Positions 36,028 through 44,919 are shown, numbered from the stretch's first letter. The stretch: DNA of 64,000 bases from Mesorhizobium onobrychidis (GCF_024707545.1 NZ_CP062229.1:1178001-1242000); one strand, 5' to 3'. Notes: generated by a model not told the origin, from the letters alone. Program-made: numbers and translations.

Positions 36028-36533
36028 TTCGGCTTCGGCGTGTCGCGGCCGATCTGGTCGAGATGGTGTTGCAGCGCCAGATGGTCGAGCGCATCCATCG
36101 GCAGATTGGTGAACAGCGAGATGCGGTTGTTGAGCATGCGATAGGCGTCAGCAAAGGTAAGATGCAGTTCGGCTTCGGTGCCGTCTGCCTTGGCTGGGTC
36201 CGGTATCGACCAGAGCGCGGTCATCGGATGACCCGGCCAGATCGGGCAAGATTCGTTTGCGGTGCTGTCGCAGAGCGTGAAGATGAAATTCATTTCCGGC
36301 GCTTCGGGCTCGGCAAACTCGTCCCAGCCTTTCGAGCGGGCGAAGCTCGTATCGTAGTTGAGGCTTTCGAGCAGCTGCAGTGCGTAGGGATTGACCTCGC
36401 CCTTCGGTTGCGAACCGGCGGAAAAGGCCTTGAACCTGCCGGCACCGATCCGATTGAGTATGGCTTCCGCGATGATGGATCGCGCCGAATTGGCGTTGCA
36501 AAGAAACAGCACGTTGTAGACATTATCGCTCAT
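36024..36533 (-). CDS. arsC: Arsenate reductase ArsC, low-molecular-weight phosphatase type
   Basis: A 169-residue protein of the LMW tyrosine phosphatase fold. The P-loop is VLFLCNANSARS with Cys12 and Arg18. Further features are FSAGSQPKGEVNP, the second-cysteine region FTLCDSTANESCPIWPG, and a conserved PDPAKADG loop. The start ATG 36533 has AGGAGG upstream. It reduces arsenate to arsenite; no arsenite exporter is adjacent. The stop codon TAG lies in the CTAG at the island boundary, so the gene was left intact by the insertion. Confidence 0.88.
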   Translation of the reverse strand: MSDNVYNVLFLCNANSARSIIAEAILNRIGAGRFKAFSAGSQPKGEVNPYALQLLESLNYDTSFARSKGWDEFAEPEAPEMNFIFTLCDSTANESCPIWPGHPMTALWSIPDPAKADGTEAELHLTFADAYRMLNNRISLFTNLPMDALDHLALQHHLDQIGRDTPKPN

Positions 36534-36749
36534 CTCAAGACCTCCTTGGCAGGCGACTGGATGATGGGGGCGGCAGATTCCGGCAAGGTGTCTTTGCCGA
36601 GATGCCGACAAGGGCGACGTAGAAAGGTTTCACGACCGTTTGATGACAATCTTCCAAATCATACGCTTGCGTGCCGATGATCGACTTGCGTTGACAGGCT
36701 TGCTGCTTTGGACATCTCTGCGGCTATCGAATGAGAGAAGGCCGCATCG

Positions 36750-37094
36750 ATGAGTGCGCCAAAGACTTTCGAAGGCGAAGACGGCAAGGCAGGCCGCGCG
36801 GCGGGCTTCTTCCGCTCGCGCTGGCAAGGCACGGCCCCGCTCGATCGGCTGTTCTGGCGCGATCTTGTCCTTGTCGGCACGGCGATCAACATCGCAGTGT
36901 CTGTGCTGGCGCTGATCCTGCTCGGGCTGAAGCTGCCGCTCGCTCTCGTTCTGGCGGTGCATTTCGCGCCGGTGCCGTATAATTTCTTTCTGACTTTTGC
37001 GGTGTGGCGGACCGCCGAGAAATCCGGCGGCGTCAAGGCTTCGCTGATGACGCTGGGGGCTGTGCTGTGGCTGGTCCTGGTGGTGGTGATCTGA
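36750..37094 (+). CDS. Small inner-membrane protein
   Basis: A 114-residue protein with three hydrophobic segments (about 41-58, 61-83, 98-114) after a soluble N-terminal part (FEGEDGKAGRAAGFFRSRWQ). I do not recognise the family with certainty. It is divergent from arsC across a 216-bp gap in which I see no other gene. Confidence 0.65.
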   Translation: MSAPKTFEGEDGKAGRAAGFFRSRWQGTAPLDRLFWRDLVLVGTAINIAVSVLALILLGLKLPLALVLAVHFAPVPYNFFLTFAVWRTAEKSGGVKASLMTLGAVLWLVLVVVI

Positions 37095-37154
37095 CAGGAC
37101 GGTGCTGCCGGCAAAGGCCGGCCGAAGCCGTCCTTTGCCAACGTCGAATTCCAG

Positions 37155-37559
37155 TCAGGCGGCCGGCTCGAATTTCAGCGCGACGCCGTTGATGCAATAG
37201 CGCAGGCCGGTCGGCGGCGGGCCGTCCTCGAAGACGTGGCCGAGATGGCTGCCGCAGCGGGCGCAGTGGCACTCGGTGCGGACCATGCCATAGCTGCGGT
37301 CGACGGTCGTCTCGACCGAACCGGGCACCGGATCGTTGAAGCTCGGCCAGCCGGTGCCGCTCTCGAATTTCAGCTTGGATTCGAACAAAGGCTGGTCGCA
37401 GCCGACGCAGGAAAAGGTGCCGGCGCGCTTCTCGTGGAGCAGGGCGCAGCTGCCGGGCCGCTCGGTGCCGTGGTTGCGCATCACCGCATATTGCTCCGGC
37501 GTCAGCCGGGCGCGCCATTCGGCATCGGTGCGAGTGACAGGGTAGGTGTGACTATCCAT
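37155..37559 (-). CDS. msrB: Peptide-methionine (R)-S-oxide reductase MsrB
   Basis: A 134-residue MsrB. Structural zinc is held by [11 protein letters not shown] and [14 protein letters not shown]. The substrate region is [10 protein letters not shown], and the catalytic cysteine is Cys122 in GLRYCING. It has no signal peptide and is probably cytosolic. It repairs methionine-R-sulfoxide using thioredoxin. Transcribed alone, convergent with the small membrane protein gene. Confidence 0.96.
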   Translation of the reverse strand: MDSHTYPVTRTDAEWRARLTPEQYAVMRNHGTERPGSCALLHEKRAGTFSCVGCDQPLFESKLKFESGTGWPSFNDPVPGSVETTVDRSYGMVRTECHCARCGSHLGHVFEDGPPPTGLRYCINGVALKFEPAA

Positions 37560-37667
37560 TTTTTGCCTCTTAGCTTATGCCGCTATTGGGGGTTGTCTTC
37601 CCCAGTTCGCCTAAATTAGGCATTCGTTACGACGTTTGCCCATATTTTCGATGCCACAAAGAATTCC

Positions 37668-38489
37668 TCAGGCGATCGCCGCGAGATACCGCGCAACCGA
37701 CCCTGCAAATGCCGTCTTTGCATCTCCGAGGACGTTCTGGTTCCACCATGCGCCGTAGATATGGTCGAATGCGAAAGGCTCCAGCGCAGCCTCGATGCCG
37801 AGCACTTTCGCCGCATTGAGCGGGATGTAGTTCGGGTAGCTGTACATGAAGCTGACATGGCGGCGCGTTGGGGTCACCTGCAAGATGTCGCCGGCCAGGA
37901 TGGCGTCGCCGCCGTCGCGCTTCCAGTGCAGCACCTGGCCACCGGCAAAGTGACCGCCGCAACGGATAAGTGTCAGCGAGGGGTTCAGGGCGCGCGTCTC
38001 GCCCTCCCAACTGATAACAGCCGGATGCGGCCGCATGATCCACTGACGGTCATCGGCGTGCAGATAGATCGGCACGCCGCCAAACGCCTCGCTCCACTCG
38101 ACCATTGCCGAATAATAATGGCAGTGCGAAATGGCGATCGCGGCCAGGCCGCCCCGCCGGTTGATTTCGGCCACCGCCTCGTCGCTGACCATCGAGATAC
38201 AGTCCCACAGCACATTGCCGTGCGGGGTTTGTGCCAGCAGCGCCCGCTGGCCGATGGCGAAGCGCGGCTCGATGCCGAAGGCGAGCACGCCGGCGTCGTC
38301 TTTCATCACGACCCGATGCCCGGCGGCGAGCTCTTCCGGCGTGATCCAGGCCTGGCCCTCCCAGCGCACATATTGCCGCTCGTCCTCGCAGATCGGGCAA
38401 TGTTGCGGCGGCGTCGCTGCCGCCGCGAACTGGACGCCACATTGCAGGCAGAGGAAACAGGTCGGCCGTCCTGTTTTGCGTGGATCCAT
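37668..38489 (-). CDS. MBL-fold metallo-hydrolase with an N-terminal zinc ribbon
   Basis: A 273-residue protein. The first 40 residues hold two cysteine pairs (CLQCGVQF, CPICEDERQY), a probable zinc ribbon. The metallo-beta-lactamase fold follows: the metal motif reads SHCHYYSAMVEW instead of HxHxDH, then LHADDRQW, GGHFAGGQ and ILAGDILQV. The altered motif is found in a branch of these hydrolases. Substrate unknown. It begins immediately after the VWA gene stop on the same strand, so they form an operon. Confidence 0.8.
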   Translation of the reverse strand: MDPRKTGRPTCFLCLQCGVQFAAAATPPQHCPICEDERQYVRWEGQAWITPEELAAGHRVVMKDDAGVLAFGIEPRFAIGQRALLAQTPHGNVLWDCISMVSDEAVAEINRRGGLAAIAISHCHYYSAMVEWSEAFGGVPIYLHADDRQWIMRPHPAVISWEGETRALNPSLTLIRCGGHFAGGQVLHWKRDGGDAILAGDILQVTPTRRHVSFMYSYPNYIPLNAAKVLGIEAALEPFAFDHIYGAWWNQNVLGDAKTAFAGSVARYLAAIA

Positions 38490-39680
38490 TCAGTGCTTCC
38501 TTGAAAGCTGCTTTGTCGCGGCTTCGAGCCCGGCGAGCGTCAGCGGAAACATGCGGCCGCCAAAGATATCGCGGATCGTGGCGATCGAATGGGTGAAACC
38601 CCAGTGCTTTTCGCTTTCGGGGTTGAGCCATACCGCGTTCGGCCATTGCTGCAGCAGACGGCCGAGCCAGACGACGCCGGCCTCCGGATTCCAGTGCTCG
38701 ACCGAGCCGCCGGGATGCGCGATCTCATAGGGGCTCATGGAGGCATCGCCGACGACGATCACCTTGTAGTCCGGACCGTATTTGTGGAGTAGATCGAAGG
38801 TCGGAATTACCTCCGCATGGCGGCGGCGATTGTCCTTCCACACGCCTTCGTAAAGGCAGTTGTGGAAGTAAAAGTATTCGAGCTGGCGGAATTCGGCGCG
38901 GGCGGCCGAAAACAGCTCCTCGACGCTTTTGATGTGGTCGTCCATCGAGCCGCCGACATCGAAGAACATCAGCAGCTTCACGGCATTGCGCCGCTCGGGC
39001 CGTGTCTGCACGTCGAGATAGCCATGCTCGGCGGTGGCGTGGATGGTGCCGGGCAGGTCGAACTCCTCCTCGGCGCCTTCGCGCACCCAGCGGCGCAGGC
39101 GCTTCAGCGCGATCTTGATGTTGCGGGTGCCGAGCTCGACGGCATCGTCGAAATTCCTGAACTCACGCTTGTCCCAGACTTTCACCGCGCGGCGGTTGCG
39201 GCTCTCATGCTGGCCGATGCGAACCCCTTCGGGATTGTCGCCATAGGCGCCGAAGGGCGAGGTGCCGCCGGTGCCGATCCATTTCGACCCGCCCTGGTGG
39301 CGGCCCTTCTGTTCCTCCAGCCGCTTTTTCAGCGTTTCCATCAGCTTTTCGAAACCGCCCAGGGCCTCGACCAGCTTTTTCTCTTCTTCGGTCAGGTGCT
39401 TTTCGGCAAGCCGCCGCAGCCATTCCTCCGGGATGTTTTCGACGTCGACCGCGTTTTCGCCAGCCAGCGCTTCAACGCCCTTGAAAACGTGCGAAAAGAC
39501 CTGGTCGAAACGGTCGATGTGGCGCCCGTCCTTCACCAGTGCCGAGCGGGCGAGATAGTAAAATCCCTCGACGTCATAGTCGACCAACCCCGCCTCCAGC
39601 CCTTCCAGCAGCGACAGATATTCTCGGAGCGAGACGGGAACCCGCGCAGCCTTCAATTCGAGGAAGAAGGGGATGAACAT
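38490..39680 (-). CDS. VWA-domain protein (CoxE-like)
   Basis: A 396-residue cytosolic protein with a C-terminal von Willebrand A fold. The metal-site loop reads LMFFDVGGSMDDHI (D-x-G-G-S), the form usual in CoxE-like proteins paired with MoxR ATPases, and VVVGDASMSPYEIA is further on. The N-terminal half is charged and helical (LAEKHLTEEEKKLVEALGGF). It starts nine bases from the GNAT gene and lies downstream of the MoxR gene, a typical pairing for metal-cofactor or complex maturation. Confidence 0.88.
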   Translation of the reverse strand: MFIPFFLELKAARVPVSLREYLSLLEGLEAGLVDYDVEGFYYLARSALVKDGRHIDRFDQVFSHVFKGVEALAGENAVDVENIPEEWLRRLAEKHLTEEEKKLVEALGGFEKLMETLKKRLEEQKGRHQGGSKWIGTGGTSPFGAYGDNPEGVRIGQHESRNRRAVKVWDKREFRNFDDAVELGTRNIKIALKRLRRWVREGAEEEFDLPGTIHATAEHGYLDVQTRPERRNAVKLLMFFDVGGSMDDHIKSVEELFSAARAEFRQLEYFYFHNCLYEGVWKDNRRRHAEVIPTFDLLHKYGPDYKVIVVGDASMSPYEIAHPGGSVEHWNPEAGVVWLGRLLQQWPNAVWLNPESEKHWGFTHSIATIRDIFGGRMFPLTLAGLEAATKQLSRKH

Positions 39681-39688
39681 CGCACTGC

Positions 39689-40135
39689 CTATAGCAGATC
39701 ATACTCGATGAAGCCGGTCCTGCGCGCCACGTGGTCGTAGAGCTTGCGCGCGGTGGTGTTGGTCTCGTGGGTCATCCAGTAGACGTTCTTGACGCCGACC
39801 TTGCCGGCTTCCTGCTTGACCGCTTCGATCAGGGCGGCGCCGACGCCCTTGCCGCGCACATCCGGGTCGGCGAACAAATCCTGCAGATAGCAGTTGTTCA
39901 TCTGCGACCAGCAAGAGCGGTGATAGAGATAATGTGTCAGGCCAACCGCCTTGCCGTCGAGGGTGGCGACAAAACCCTTCGGTTCGAACTCACCCGCCGT
40001 GAACAGCCGCTTCCAGGTGACGGCGTAGACCTCTTCCGGCAGCTTGGTTTCGTAGAAGGTGAGGTAGGCAGTCCACAGGCGCTGCCAGTCGGCGTGGTCG
40101 GATTGTGCCAGTGGGCGGACGGTGATCTCGGTCAT
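39689..40135 (-). CDS. GNAT-family N-acetyltransferase
   Basis: A 148-residue acetyltransferase. The acetyl-CoA loop is ADPDVRGKGVGAALIEAV (Q/RxxGxG/A pattern). VYWMTHETNTTARKLYDHV and the C-terminal TGFIEYDLL complete the fold. The start ATG 40135 has AAGGAA upstream and overlaps, as ATGA, the stop of the frameshifted MoxR frame. The acceptor is unknown. Confidence 0.88.
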   Translation of the reverse strand: MTEITVRPLAQSDHADWQRLWTAYLTFYETKLPEEVYAVTWKRLFTAGEFEPKGFVATLDGKAVGLTHYLYHRSCWSQMNNCYLQDLFADPDVRGKGVGAALIEAVKQEAGKVGVKNVYWMTHETNTTARKLYDHVARRTGFIEYDLL

Positions 40136-41151
40136 TTCATTCCTTCCGAAGCTTTCGGCCCAAGCTGCCTCGGTGCCCGGCCCGCGGCAACGGTCCAGCA
40201 ACGGGAAAGCGCTGTCCGCCCGCCGCATGCCCGGCCCTCCGCTATGGCTCCGGGCGTTCGTCGCTCGAAAAGCCAAATCGTTGGCTTTTCGTCGGCCTTT
40301 GGCCGACCGCTCCTCACCCCTGCCTTCTCGCCATGAATGCCAGGCGCTCGAACAGATGGACGTCCTGTTCGTTCTTCAAAAGCGCGCCGTGCAGTTTGGG
40401 GAGCGCGTTCTTCGGGTCGGCGCGCAAATCCTCGGGCGATGTCGTCGGCGACCAAGAGCCTGATCCAGTCGAGTGCCTCGGAGGTCGATGGCTTCTTTTT
40501 CAGACCTGGCACGTCGCGGATCTCGTAGAACTGGGTGAGTGCGGCGCGCACCAGGTTCTGCTTGATGCCGGGATAGTGCACGTCGACAATCCGGTGCAGC
40601 GTCTCGACGTCGGGAAAGCGGATATAGTGGAAAAAGCAGCGGCGCAGGAAAGCGTCCGGCAGTTCCTTTTCGTTGTTGGAGGTGATGATGACGATCGGGC
40701 GCACAGCGGCGCGGACCGTTTCGCCGGTCTCGTAGACGAAGAACTCCATCCTATCGAGTTCCTGCAACAGATCGTTGGGGAATTCGATATCGGCCTTATC
40801 GATCTCGTCGATCAGAAGCACGACCTTCTTGCCTGCGGCGAAGGCGTCCCACAGTTTGCCGCGTTTGATGTAGTTCCTGATGTCGTTGAAGCGCTCGTCG
40901 CCGAGCTGGCTGTCGCGCAGCCGCGAGACGGCGTCATACTCGTAGAGGCCCTGCTGCGCCCTTGTCGTCGACTTGACGTGCCATTCGATCAGTTCGAGGC
41001 GGAGCGCGGCCGCCACTTGCCTGGCCAGTTCGGTCTTGCCGGTGCCGGGCTCGCCCTTAACCAGCAATGGCCGCTCCAGCGCGATCGCCGCATTGACCGC
41101 CACCATCAGATCCTTGTCGGCGACATAGGCCGCCGTGCCTTCGAAACGCAT
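40132..41151 (-). CDS. MoxR-family AAA+ ATPase with a frameshifted C-terminus
   Basis: A MoxR/CoxD-type ATPase. Walker A is VKGEPGTGKTELAR, Walker B is VVLLIDEIDKADIEFPN, and sensor 1 is IVIITSNNEKELPDAF. The family C-terminus (EDLRADPKNALPKLHGALL, then NEQDVHLFERLAFM) is present in another frame from about 40434, ending at TGA 40314. So one extra base or two missing bases have changed the frame near 40434-40440. The unshifted frame instead runs on to 40132, giving 339 residues with a foreign tail. Restored length would be about 278. Start ATG 41151 begins MRFEGTAAYVA. Confidence 0.85.
   Translation of the reverse strand: MRFEGTAAYVADKDLMVAVNAAIALERPLLVKGEPGTGKTELARQVAAALRLELIEWHVKSTTRAQQGLYEYDAVSRLRDSQLGDERFNDIRNYIKRGKLWDAFAAGKKVVLLIDEIDKADIEFPNDLLQELDRMEFFVYETGETVRAAVRPIVIITSNNEKELPDAFLRRCFFHYIRFPDVETLHRIVDVHYPGIKQNLVRAALTQFYEIRDVPGLKKKPSTSEALDWIRLLVADDIARGFARRPEERAPQTARRAFEERTGRPSVRAPGIHGEKAGVRSGRPKADEKPTIWLFERRTPGAIAEGRACGGRTALSRCWTVAAGRAPRQLGPKASEGMK
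40266..40307. repeat. Twin hairpins behind the MoxR gene
   Basis: Two adjacent perfect inverted repeats: CGAAAAGCCAA/TTGGCTTTTCG (40266-40276, 40281-40291) and GTCGGCC/GGCCGAC (40291-40297, 40301-40307). They lie just past the original MoxR stop (40314 on the minus strand) and may be a terminator or a dispersed repeat. The flanking 40170-40265 sequence is GC-rich and non-coding. Confidence 0.7.
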
Positions 41152-41331
41152 TCCTGCTCCTCGGTTTTTCATGGCAACCGTAAGGAGACGGCCCAGCCTG
41201 TGCAAGGCGCCGCGGCGAGGGCGCGGTGAAACCTCGTGCCGCGCAGCTGCAAGGCAGGACCTTGTGACGAATTAAGCCACGGAGCATGGCCGTCTCTCTG
41301 GCGCTTGGCCGATCGTCAGCCTATATTGGTC

Positions 41332-41490
41332 GTGACGGTCTGCGCTTCCCGGCAGGAGAACATTTTCCCCGGGGCCTTAATGATCCCTAGGGAGCTGTCC
41401 CTGGGAAGACCCGTGGGTTTTCTCATACGGCGCCCACCTACTTTGTAGGTTCCCGGGATCGCTCTCTCCACCGGTTGTGTGGATCGTCAC
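41332..41490 (+). ncRNA. ssrS: 6S RNA
   Basis: A region of about 159 nt upstream of the 5-formyl-THF cyclo-ligase gene, the usual place for 6S RNA. The closing stem pairs GTGACGGTC (41332-41340) with GATCGTCAC (41482-41490), with one G-U pair. The interior holds alphaproteobacterial 6S-like segments around GTGGGTTTTCTCATACGG and ACCTACTTTGTAGGTTCCCG. A TATATT -10 box (41322-41327) fits transcription from about 41333. 6S RNA binds the sigma-70 holoenzyme in stationary phase. Confidence 0.88.
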
Positions 41491-41582
41491 CCATCGAAAA
41501 GGCCATATTTGGCGGATTTTGTCGTCGCGCCGTTTTGTGCGGTGCTCACGAAACGAAAAGTTCGCTCCGCTGATCTCATTTC

Positions 41583-41626
41583 GCATGATCTTTTCACCGA
41601 ACCGCTGACACTTCGGTGGATCATGC
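41583..41626. repeat. Intergenic palindrome (GCATGATC class), copy 1
   Basis: A 44-bp palindrome: outer arms GCATGATC (41583-41590) and GATCATGC (41619-41626), inner arms CACCGAA (41595-41601) and TTCGGTG (41612-41618). It lies between 6S RNA and the cyclo-ligase gene. Related structures are at 42286-42348 and 55696-55800. Confidence 0.75.
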
Positions 41627-41683
41627 GGTAGAAACGTCGCTCCTAAAACTCCATCCAAATCTTACCTTTTCTACCGTCGGCGC

Positions 41684-42271
41684 ATGACATCCTTGAAAGA
41701 CCTGAAAAAAAAATTGCGCCGCGAAGCACTCGGGCGCCGCGACGCGCTCGATCCGTTCTGGCGGGTGGAAGCAGCGCTCGAAATGGCCGAGACCGCGCGG
41801 GACAGCATTGCGATAGAGCCGGGCCAGATCGTCTCCGGCTTCTGGCCGATGCGCTCGGAAGTCGACGTCCGGCCGCTGATGTTCGCCTTGCGCGAAAAGG
41901 GAGCAAGGCTTTGCCTGCCGGCGATTCTCGACAAGACCACCATCGTCTTTCGCGAACTGGTGCGCGGCGTACCGATGATCGACATGGGGTTCGGGACCGT
42001 CGGGCCGCATGAAGAGGCCGAGGTGCTCGATCCCCAGGTGATGCTGGTGCCGCTTGCCGCCTTCGATGCACGAGGCCACCGGATCGGCTACGGCGCCGGT
42101 TATTACGACCGCGCGATCGCGCGGCTGGTCGACAAGGGGCAGCCGCCGCGGCTGATCGGCATTGCTTTCGACTGCCAGGAGGTGGCGCTGGTGCCGGATG
42201 AGCCGCATGACGTGATCATCTCGGAAATACTCACCGAGAACGGGTTGCGCCGGTTCGCGCCGAAATTGTAG
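41684..42271 (+). CDS. 5-formyltetrahydrofolate cyclo-ligase
   Basis: A 195-residue enzyme converting 5-formyl-THF to 5,10-methenyl-THF with ATP. Family features are LKKKLRREALGRRDAL at the start, FWPMRSEVDVRPL, VPLAAFDARGHRIGYGAGYYDR with the glycine/tyrosine-rich loop, and FDCQEVALVPDEPHDV. Length is normal. It is preceded by 6S RNA, as ygfA is in many bacteria. Confidence 0.95.
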   Translation: MTSLKDLKKKLRREALGRRDALDPFWRVEAALEMAETARDSIAIEPGQIVSGFWPMRSEVDVRPLMFALREKGARLCLPAILDKTTIVFRELVRGVPMIDMGFGTVGPHEEAEVLDPQVMLVPLAAFDARGHRIGYGAGYYDRAIARLVDKGQPPRLIGIAFDCQEVALVPDEPHDVIISEILTENGLRRFAPKL

Positions 42272-42285
42272 ATAAGTTCCTGGAC

Positions 42286-42348
42286 GCATGGTCTTTTCCG
42301 AAAGTCATGCAGCTTTTTGTTTCGCTGACCTTCGGTTCGGGATCATGC
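42286..42348. repeat. Intergenic palindrome (GCATGATC class), copy 2
   Basis: Arms GCATGGTC and GATCATGC with internal CCGAA/TTCGG, similar to 41583-41626. It ends four bases before the next gene's ATG and so would lie in its leader. Confidence 0.6.
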
Positions 42349-42352
42349 TTAT

Positions 42353-43177
42353 ATGAGACTTCTCTTCCTCGGCGATATGGTCGGCAAGACGGGACGCACG
42401 GCGGTGTGGGAACAACTGCCCGGCCTGATCTCGGATTTCAAACTCGACTTCGTCATAGTCAATGGCGAGAACGCCGCCGGCGGCTTCGGCATCACCGAAG
42501 AGATCTTTCGCGAGACGATCTCGGCGGGCGCTGATGTCGTCACCACCGGCAACCATGTCTGGGACCAGCGCGATGCGCTGGCTTTCGCGCCGCGCGAGGA
42601 ACGCTTCCTGCGTCCGTCCAATTTCCCCAAGGGCACGCCGGGGCGGGGCTCCGGCGTCTACATCGCTAGGAACGGCGCGCGCGTTCTGGTCGCCAACATC
42701 ATGGGCCGGGTGTTCATGCATCCTGAACTCGACGATCCGTTCCAGGCCGGTGAGCGCGAGCTTGCCGCCTGTCCGCTCGGCGAGCAGGCCGATGCGGTGG
42801 TCATCGATTTCCATGCCGAGGCGACTTCGGAGAAAATGTGCTTTGCGCATTTCGTCGACGGCCGCGCCAGTCTGGTCGTCGGCACCCACACGCACCAGCC
42901 GACCGGCGACCACCATATCCTCAATGGCGGCACCGGCTATATCTCAGACGCCGGCATGTGCGGCGACTATGATTCCTCGCTCGGCATGGACAAGGAGGAG
43001 CCGCTCAACCGGTTTCTGTCAAAGGTGCCGAAAGGACGCTTCGAGGCGGCGACCGGCCCGGCGACATTGTGCGGCGTCGGCGTCGACATTTCGGATCGCA
43101 GCGGCCTGACCGAGCGGATTGCGCCGTTTCGCCGCGGACCGCGGCTCGAGGAAACCGCGCCATCTTTCTGGTCGTGA
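42353..43177 (+). CDS. YmdB-family metallophosphoesterase
   Basis: A 274-residue protein of the YmdB/TIGR00282 family (calcineurin-like phosphodiesterase, related to Bacillus YmdB, which acts on 2',3'-cyclic nucleotides). Metal-binding motifs are MRLLFLGDMVGKTGR, IVNGENAAGGFG, TTGNHVWDQRD and VVGTHTHQPTGDHHIL. Full length. It lies 81 bases after the cyclo-ligase and is probably cotranscribed. Confidence 0.92.
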   Translation: MRLLFLGDMVGKTGRTAVWEQLPGLISDFKLDFVIVNGENAAGGFGITEEIFRETISAGADVVTTGNHVWDQRDALAFAPREERFLRPSNFPKGTPGRGSGVYIARNGARVLVANIMGRVFMHPELDDPFQAGERELAACPLGEQADAVVIDFHAEATSEKMCFAHFVDGRASLVVGTHTHQPTGDHHILNGGTGYISDAGMCGDYDSSLGMDKEEPLNRFLSKVPKGRFEAATGPATLCGVGVDISDRSGLTERIAPFRRGPRLEETAPSFWS

Positions 43178-43249
43178 CATTGATGTAAGCGATTGTAGTA
43201 CCTAATTGCCGGCTACGCCTGCTTCAGATCGTAAGAGGGGACGACCTCC

Positions 43250-44014
43250 ATGCAGCTCATCGAATTCCTGGCGCCACATTTGGCCTTTGTCTCCGATCCG
43301 ACCGCATGGGTAGCGTTGCTGACGCTGATTGTGCTGGAGGTCGTGCTCGGCATCGACAATCTGATCTTCATCTCGATCTTGACCAACAAATTGCCGGAGG
43401 CACAAAGGGCCCGCGCCCGGCGGCTCGGCATTTCTGCCGCGCTGATCATGCGGCTGGTCCTGCTTGCCACCATCTCGATCATCGTCCAGTTGACGACGCC
43501 GGTGTTCACCGCTTTCGGCCATGGCTTTTCCTGGCGCGATCTGATCCTGATCGCCGGCGGCCTGTTCCTCGTCTGGAAAGCGACCAAGGAGATCCACCAC
43601 ACGGTCGACCTCGAGGATCACCAGGACACAATGATGGGCGAGACGCTGCAGCTTTCGCTCGCCGGCGCGATTTTCCAGATCCTGCTGCTCGACCTCGTCT
43701 TCTCGATCGATTCGATCATCACCGCGGTCGGCATGACCGACGAGATCGCCATCATGTATATCGCCGTCATCGTAGCAGTCACCGTGATGATGCTAGCGGC
43801 CGGACCGCTCGCCAACTTCATCGCCAAGAACCCGAGCATCGTCATGCTGGCGCTGAGTTTCCTGCTGATGATCGGCATGACGCTGATCGCCGACGGCATG
43901 GGCTTCCATGTGCCGAAGGGCTACATCTACGCCGCTATGGGGTTCTCTGCGCTGGTCGAGGGCCTCAACATGCTGGCGCGGCGTCGGAGAAAGGCAAAGG
44001 CCGGCGGGCACTGA
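43250..44014 (+). CDS. TerC-family integral membrane protein
   Basis: A 254-residue membrane protein with about seven helices. It has the TerC signature [20 protein letters not shown] near the start and its counterpart [20 protein letters not shown] in the second half, with acidic residues inside helices, as in this metal-linked family (manganese export to exoenzymes or tellurite-type stress). The basic end [11 protein letters not shown] is cytoplasmic. An AGAGGGGA site precedes the ATG. Confidence 0.93.
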   Translation: MQLIEFLAPHLAFVSDPTAWVALLTLIVLEVVLGIDNLIFISILTNKLPEAQRARARRLGISAALIMRLVLLATISIIVQLTTPVFTAFGHGFSWRDLILIAGGLFLVWKATKEIHHTVDLEDHQDTMMGETLQLSLAGAIFQILLLDLVFSIDSIITAVGMTDEIAIMYIAVIVAVTVMMLAAGPLANFIAKNPSIVMLALSFLLMIGMTLIADGMGFHVPKGYIYAAMGFSALVEGLNMLARRRRKAKAGGH

Positions 44015-44046
44015 GCAGCGCGTCGGTTTACTGAAGCCGATGTGTT

Positions 44047-44514
44047 TTAACTTGCCGGCACACCTTTCGGATGACGGTCGCCGATCAGGCCAAGCGTCAG
44101 GCCTTGCTCCAGCCACGCTTTGGCGCCGGCGAGCACGAGCGTGAAGCCATCAGTCGAGCCGATCGCCTGCTTGACCTGTTCATTGGGGCTGCCGGCAAAA
44201 CCGAAATTGCGAACCTCGACAAAGGTCGTGCCGCCCGGCATCTCGGTAAAAGTCCAGGCCACCGTGGTCGGCGGATCGCTCCATTGCATGACGATCTTTT
44301 CGTTCCTGACGATCTCGCTGACCGTGACCGGCGTCGAGACGCCATACATGCGCCACTCCCAGCGAACCTCCTTGCCGCTGTCCAGCCTGTCGCTGCCATA
44401 AGTGAACCAGAATTTCGGCGTGATCGCCGGATCGACGATGGCTTCGAACACTTCTGCGACCGGCCGCCGGATCAGCATGCCGGCTTCGGCGACCGGTTTC
44501 TCACGGGTTTCCAT
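44047..44514 (-). CDS. SRPBCC/AHSA1-domain protein 1
   Basis: A 155-residue protein of the START-like AHSA1 family: IRRPVAEVFEAIVDPAITPKFWFTYGSDRLD and MPGGTTFVEVRNFGF. The start ATG 44514 has GAGGA close upstream. It is the last gene of a three-gene set read from the ArsR-controlled region. Such proteins bind small hydrophobic molecules or protect cells from toxic agents; the ligand here is unknown. Confidence 0.85.
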   Translation of the reverse strand: METREKPVAEAGMLIRRPVAEVFEAIVDPAITPKFWFTYGSDRLDSGKEVRWEWRMYGVSTPVTVSEIVRNEKIVMQWSDPPTTVAWTFTEMPGGTTFVEVRNFGFAGSPNEQVKQAIGSTDGFTLVLAGAKAWLEQGLTLGLIGDRHPKGVPAS

Positions 44515-44542
44515 ATCGTCCTCCTTTCCGAACAGGCTTCTG

Positions 44543-44905
44543 TCACCAGGCGTCGGGTTCGCGCACCAGGTGAATGATGTTGGCCGGATTGGTGATCCAG
44601 CCGCCACGAAAACCCTCGCCGAGCGCCTCGATGGCGTCGCAGCGCACGACGCCGGCCTTGGCGAGATGATCGGCGGCGGCCGGAAAATCATCGGTGAACA
44701 GCTCCAGCCAGACCTCGGCCTGGCTCAGCATCGGCGCCTCGTCGATCCACAGGCGATTGGGACCGAGTTCGAAACCAACAGCCGGCGCCTTGGCCGTGAA
44801 CGGCTTCAGGCCGACGACATCGCGGTAGAAGGCGATCGTCTCCTGGTATTGGTGTGGCGGCACCTTCATGGCGATGTTGATGCCGCCGTTGATCTTCGCA
44901 GCCAT
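44543..44905 (-). CDS. VOC-family (glyoxalase/bleomycin resistance) protein
   Basis: A 120-residue vicinal oxygen chelate protein: INIAMKVPPHQYQETIAFYRDVVGLKPF, VGFELGPNRLWIDEAP, EVWLELFTDDFPAAADHL. One VOC module, so it would act as a dimer. It lies between the two SRPBCC genes, 28 and 14 bases away, in one operon. Substrate unknown. Confidence 0.85.
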   Translation of the reverse strand: MAAKINGGINIAMKVPPHQYQETIAFYRDVVGLKPFTAKAPAVGFELGPNRLWIDEAPMLSQAEVWLELFTDDFPAAADHLAKAGVVRCDAIEALGEGFRGGWITNPANIIHLVREPDAW

Positions 44906-44919
44906 TCTTTCCTCCGTCT

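Noticed and set aside
40333..41229. A 298-codon plus-strand frame opposite moxR
   Set aside because: Its composition is that of an antisense frame, and the MoxR motifs on the minus strand are clear.
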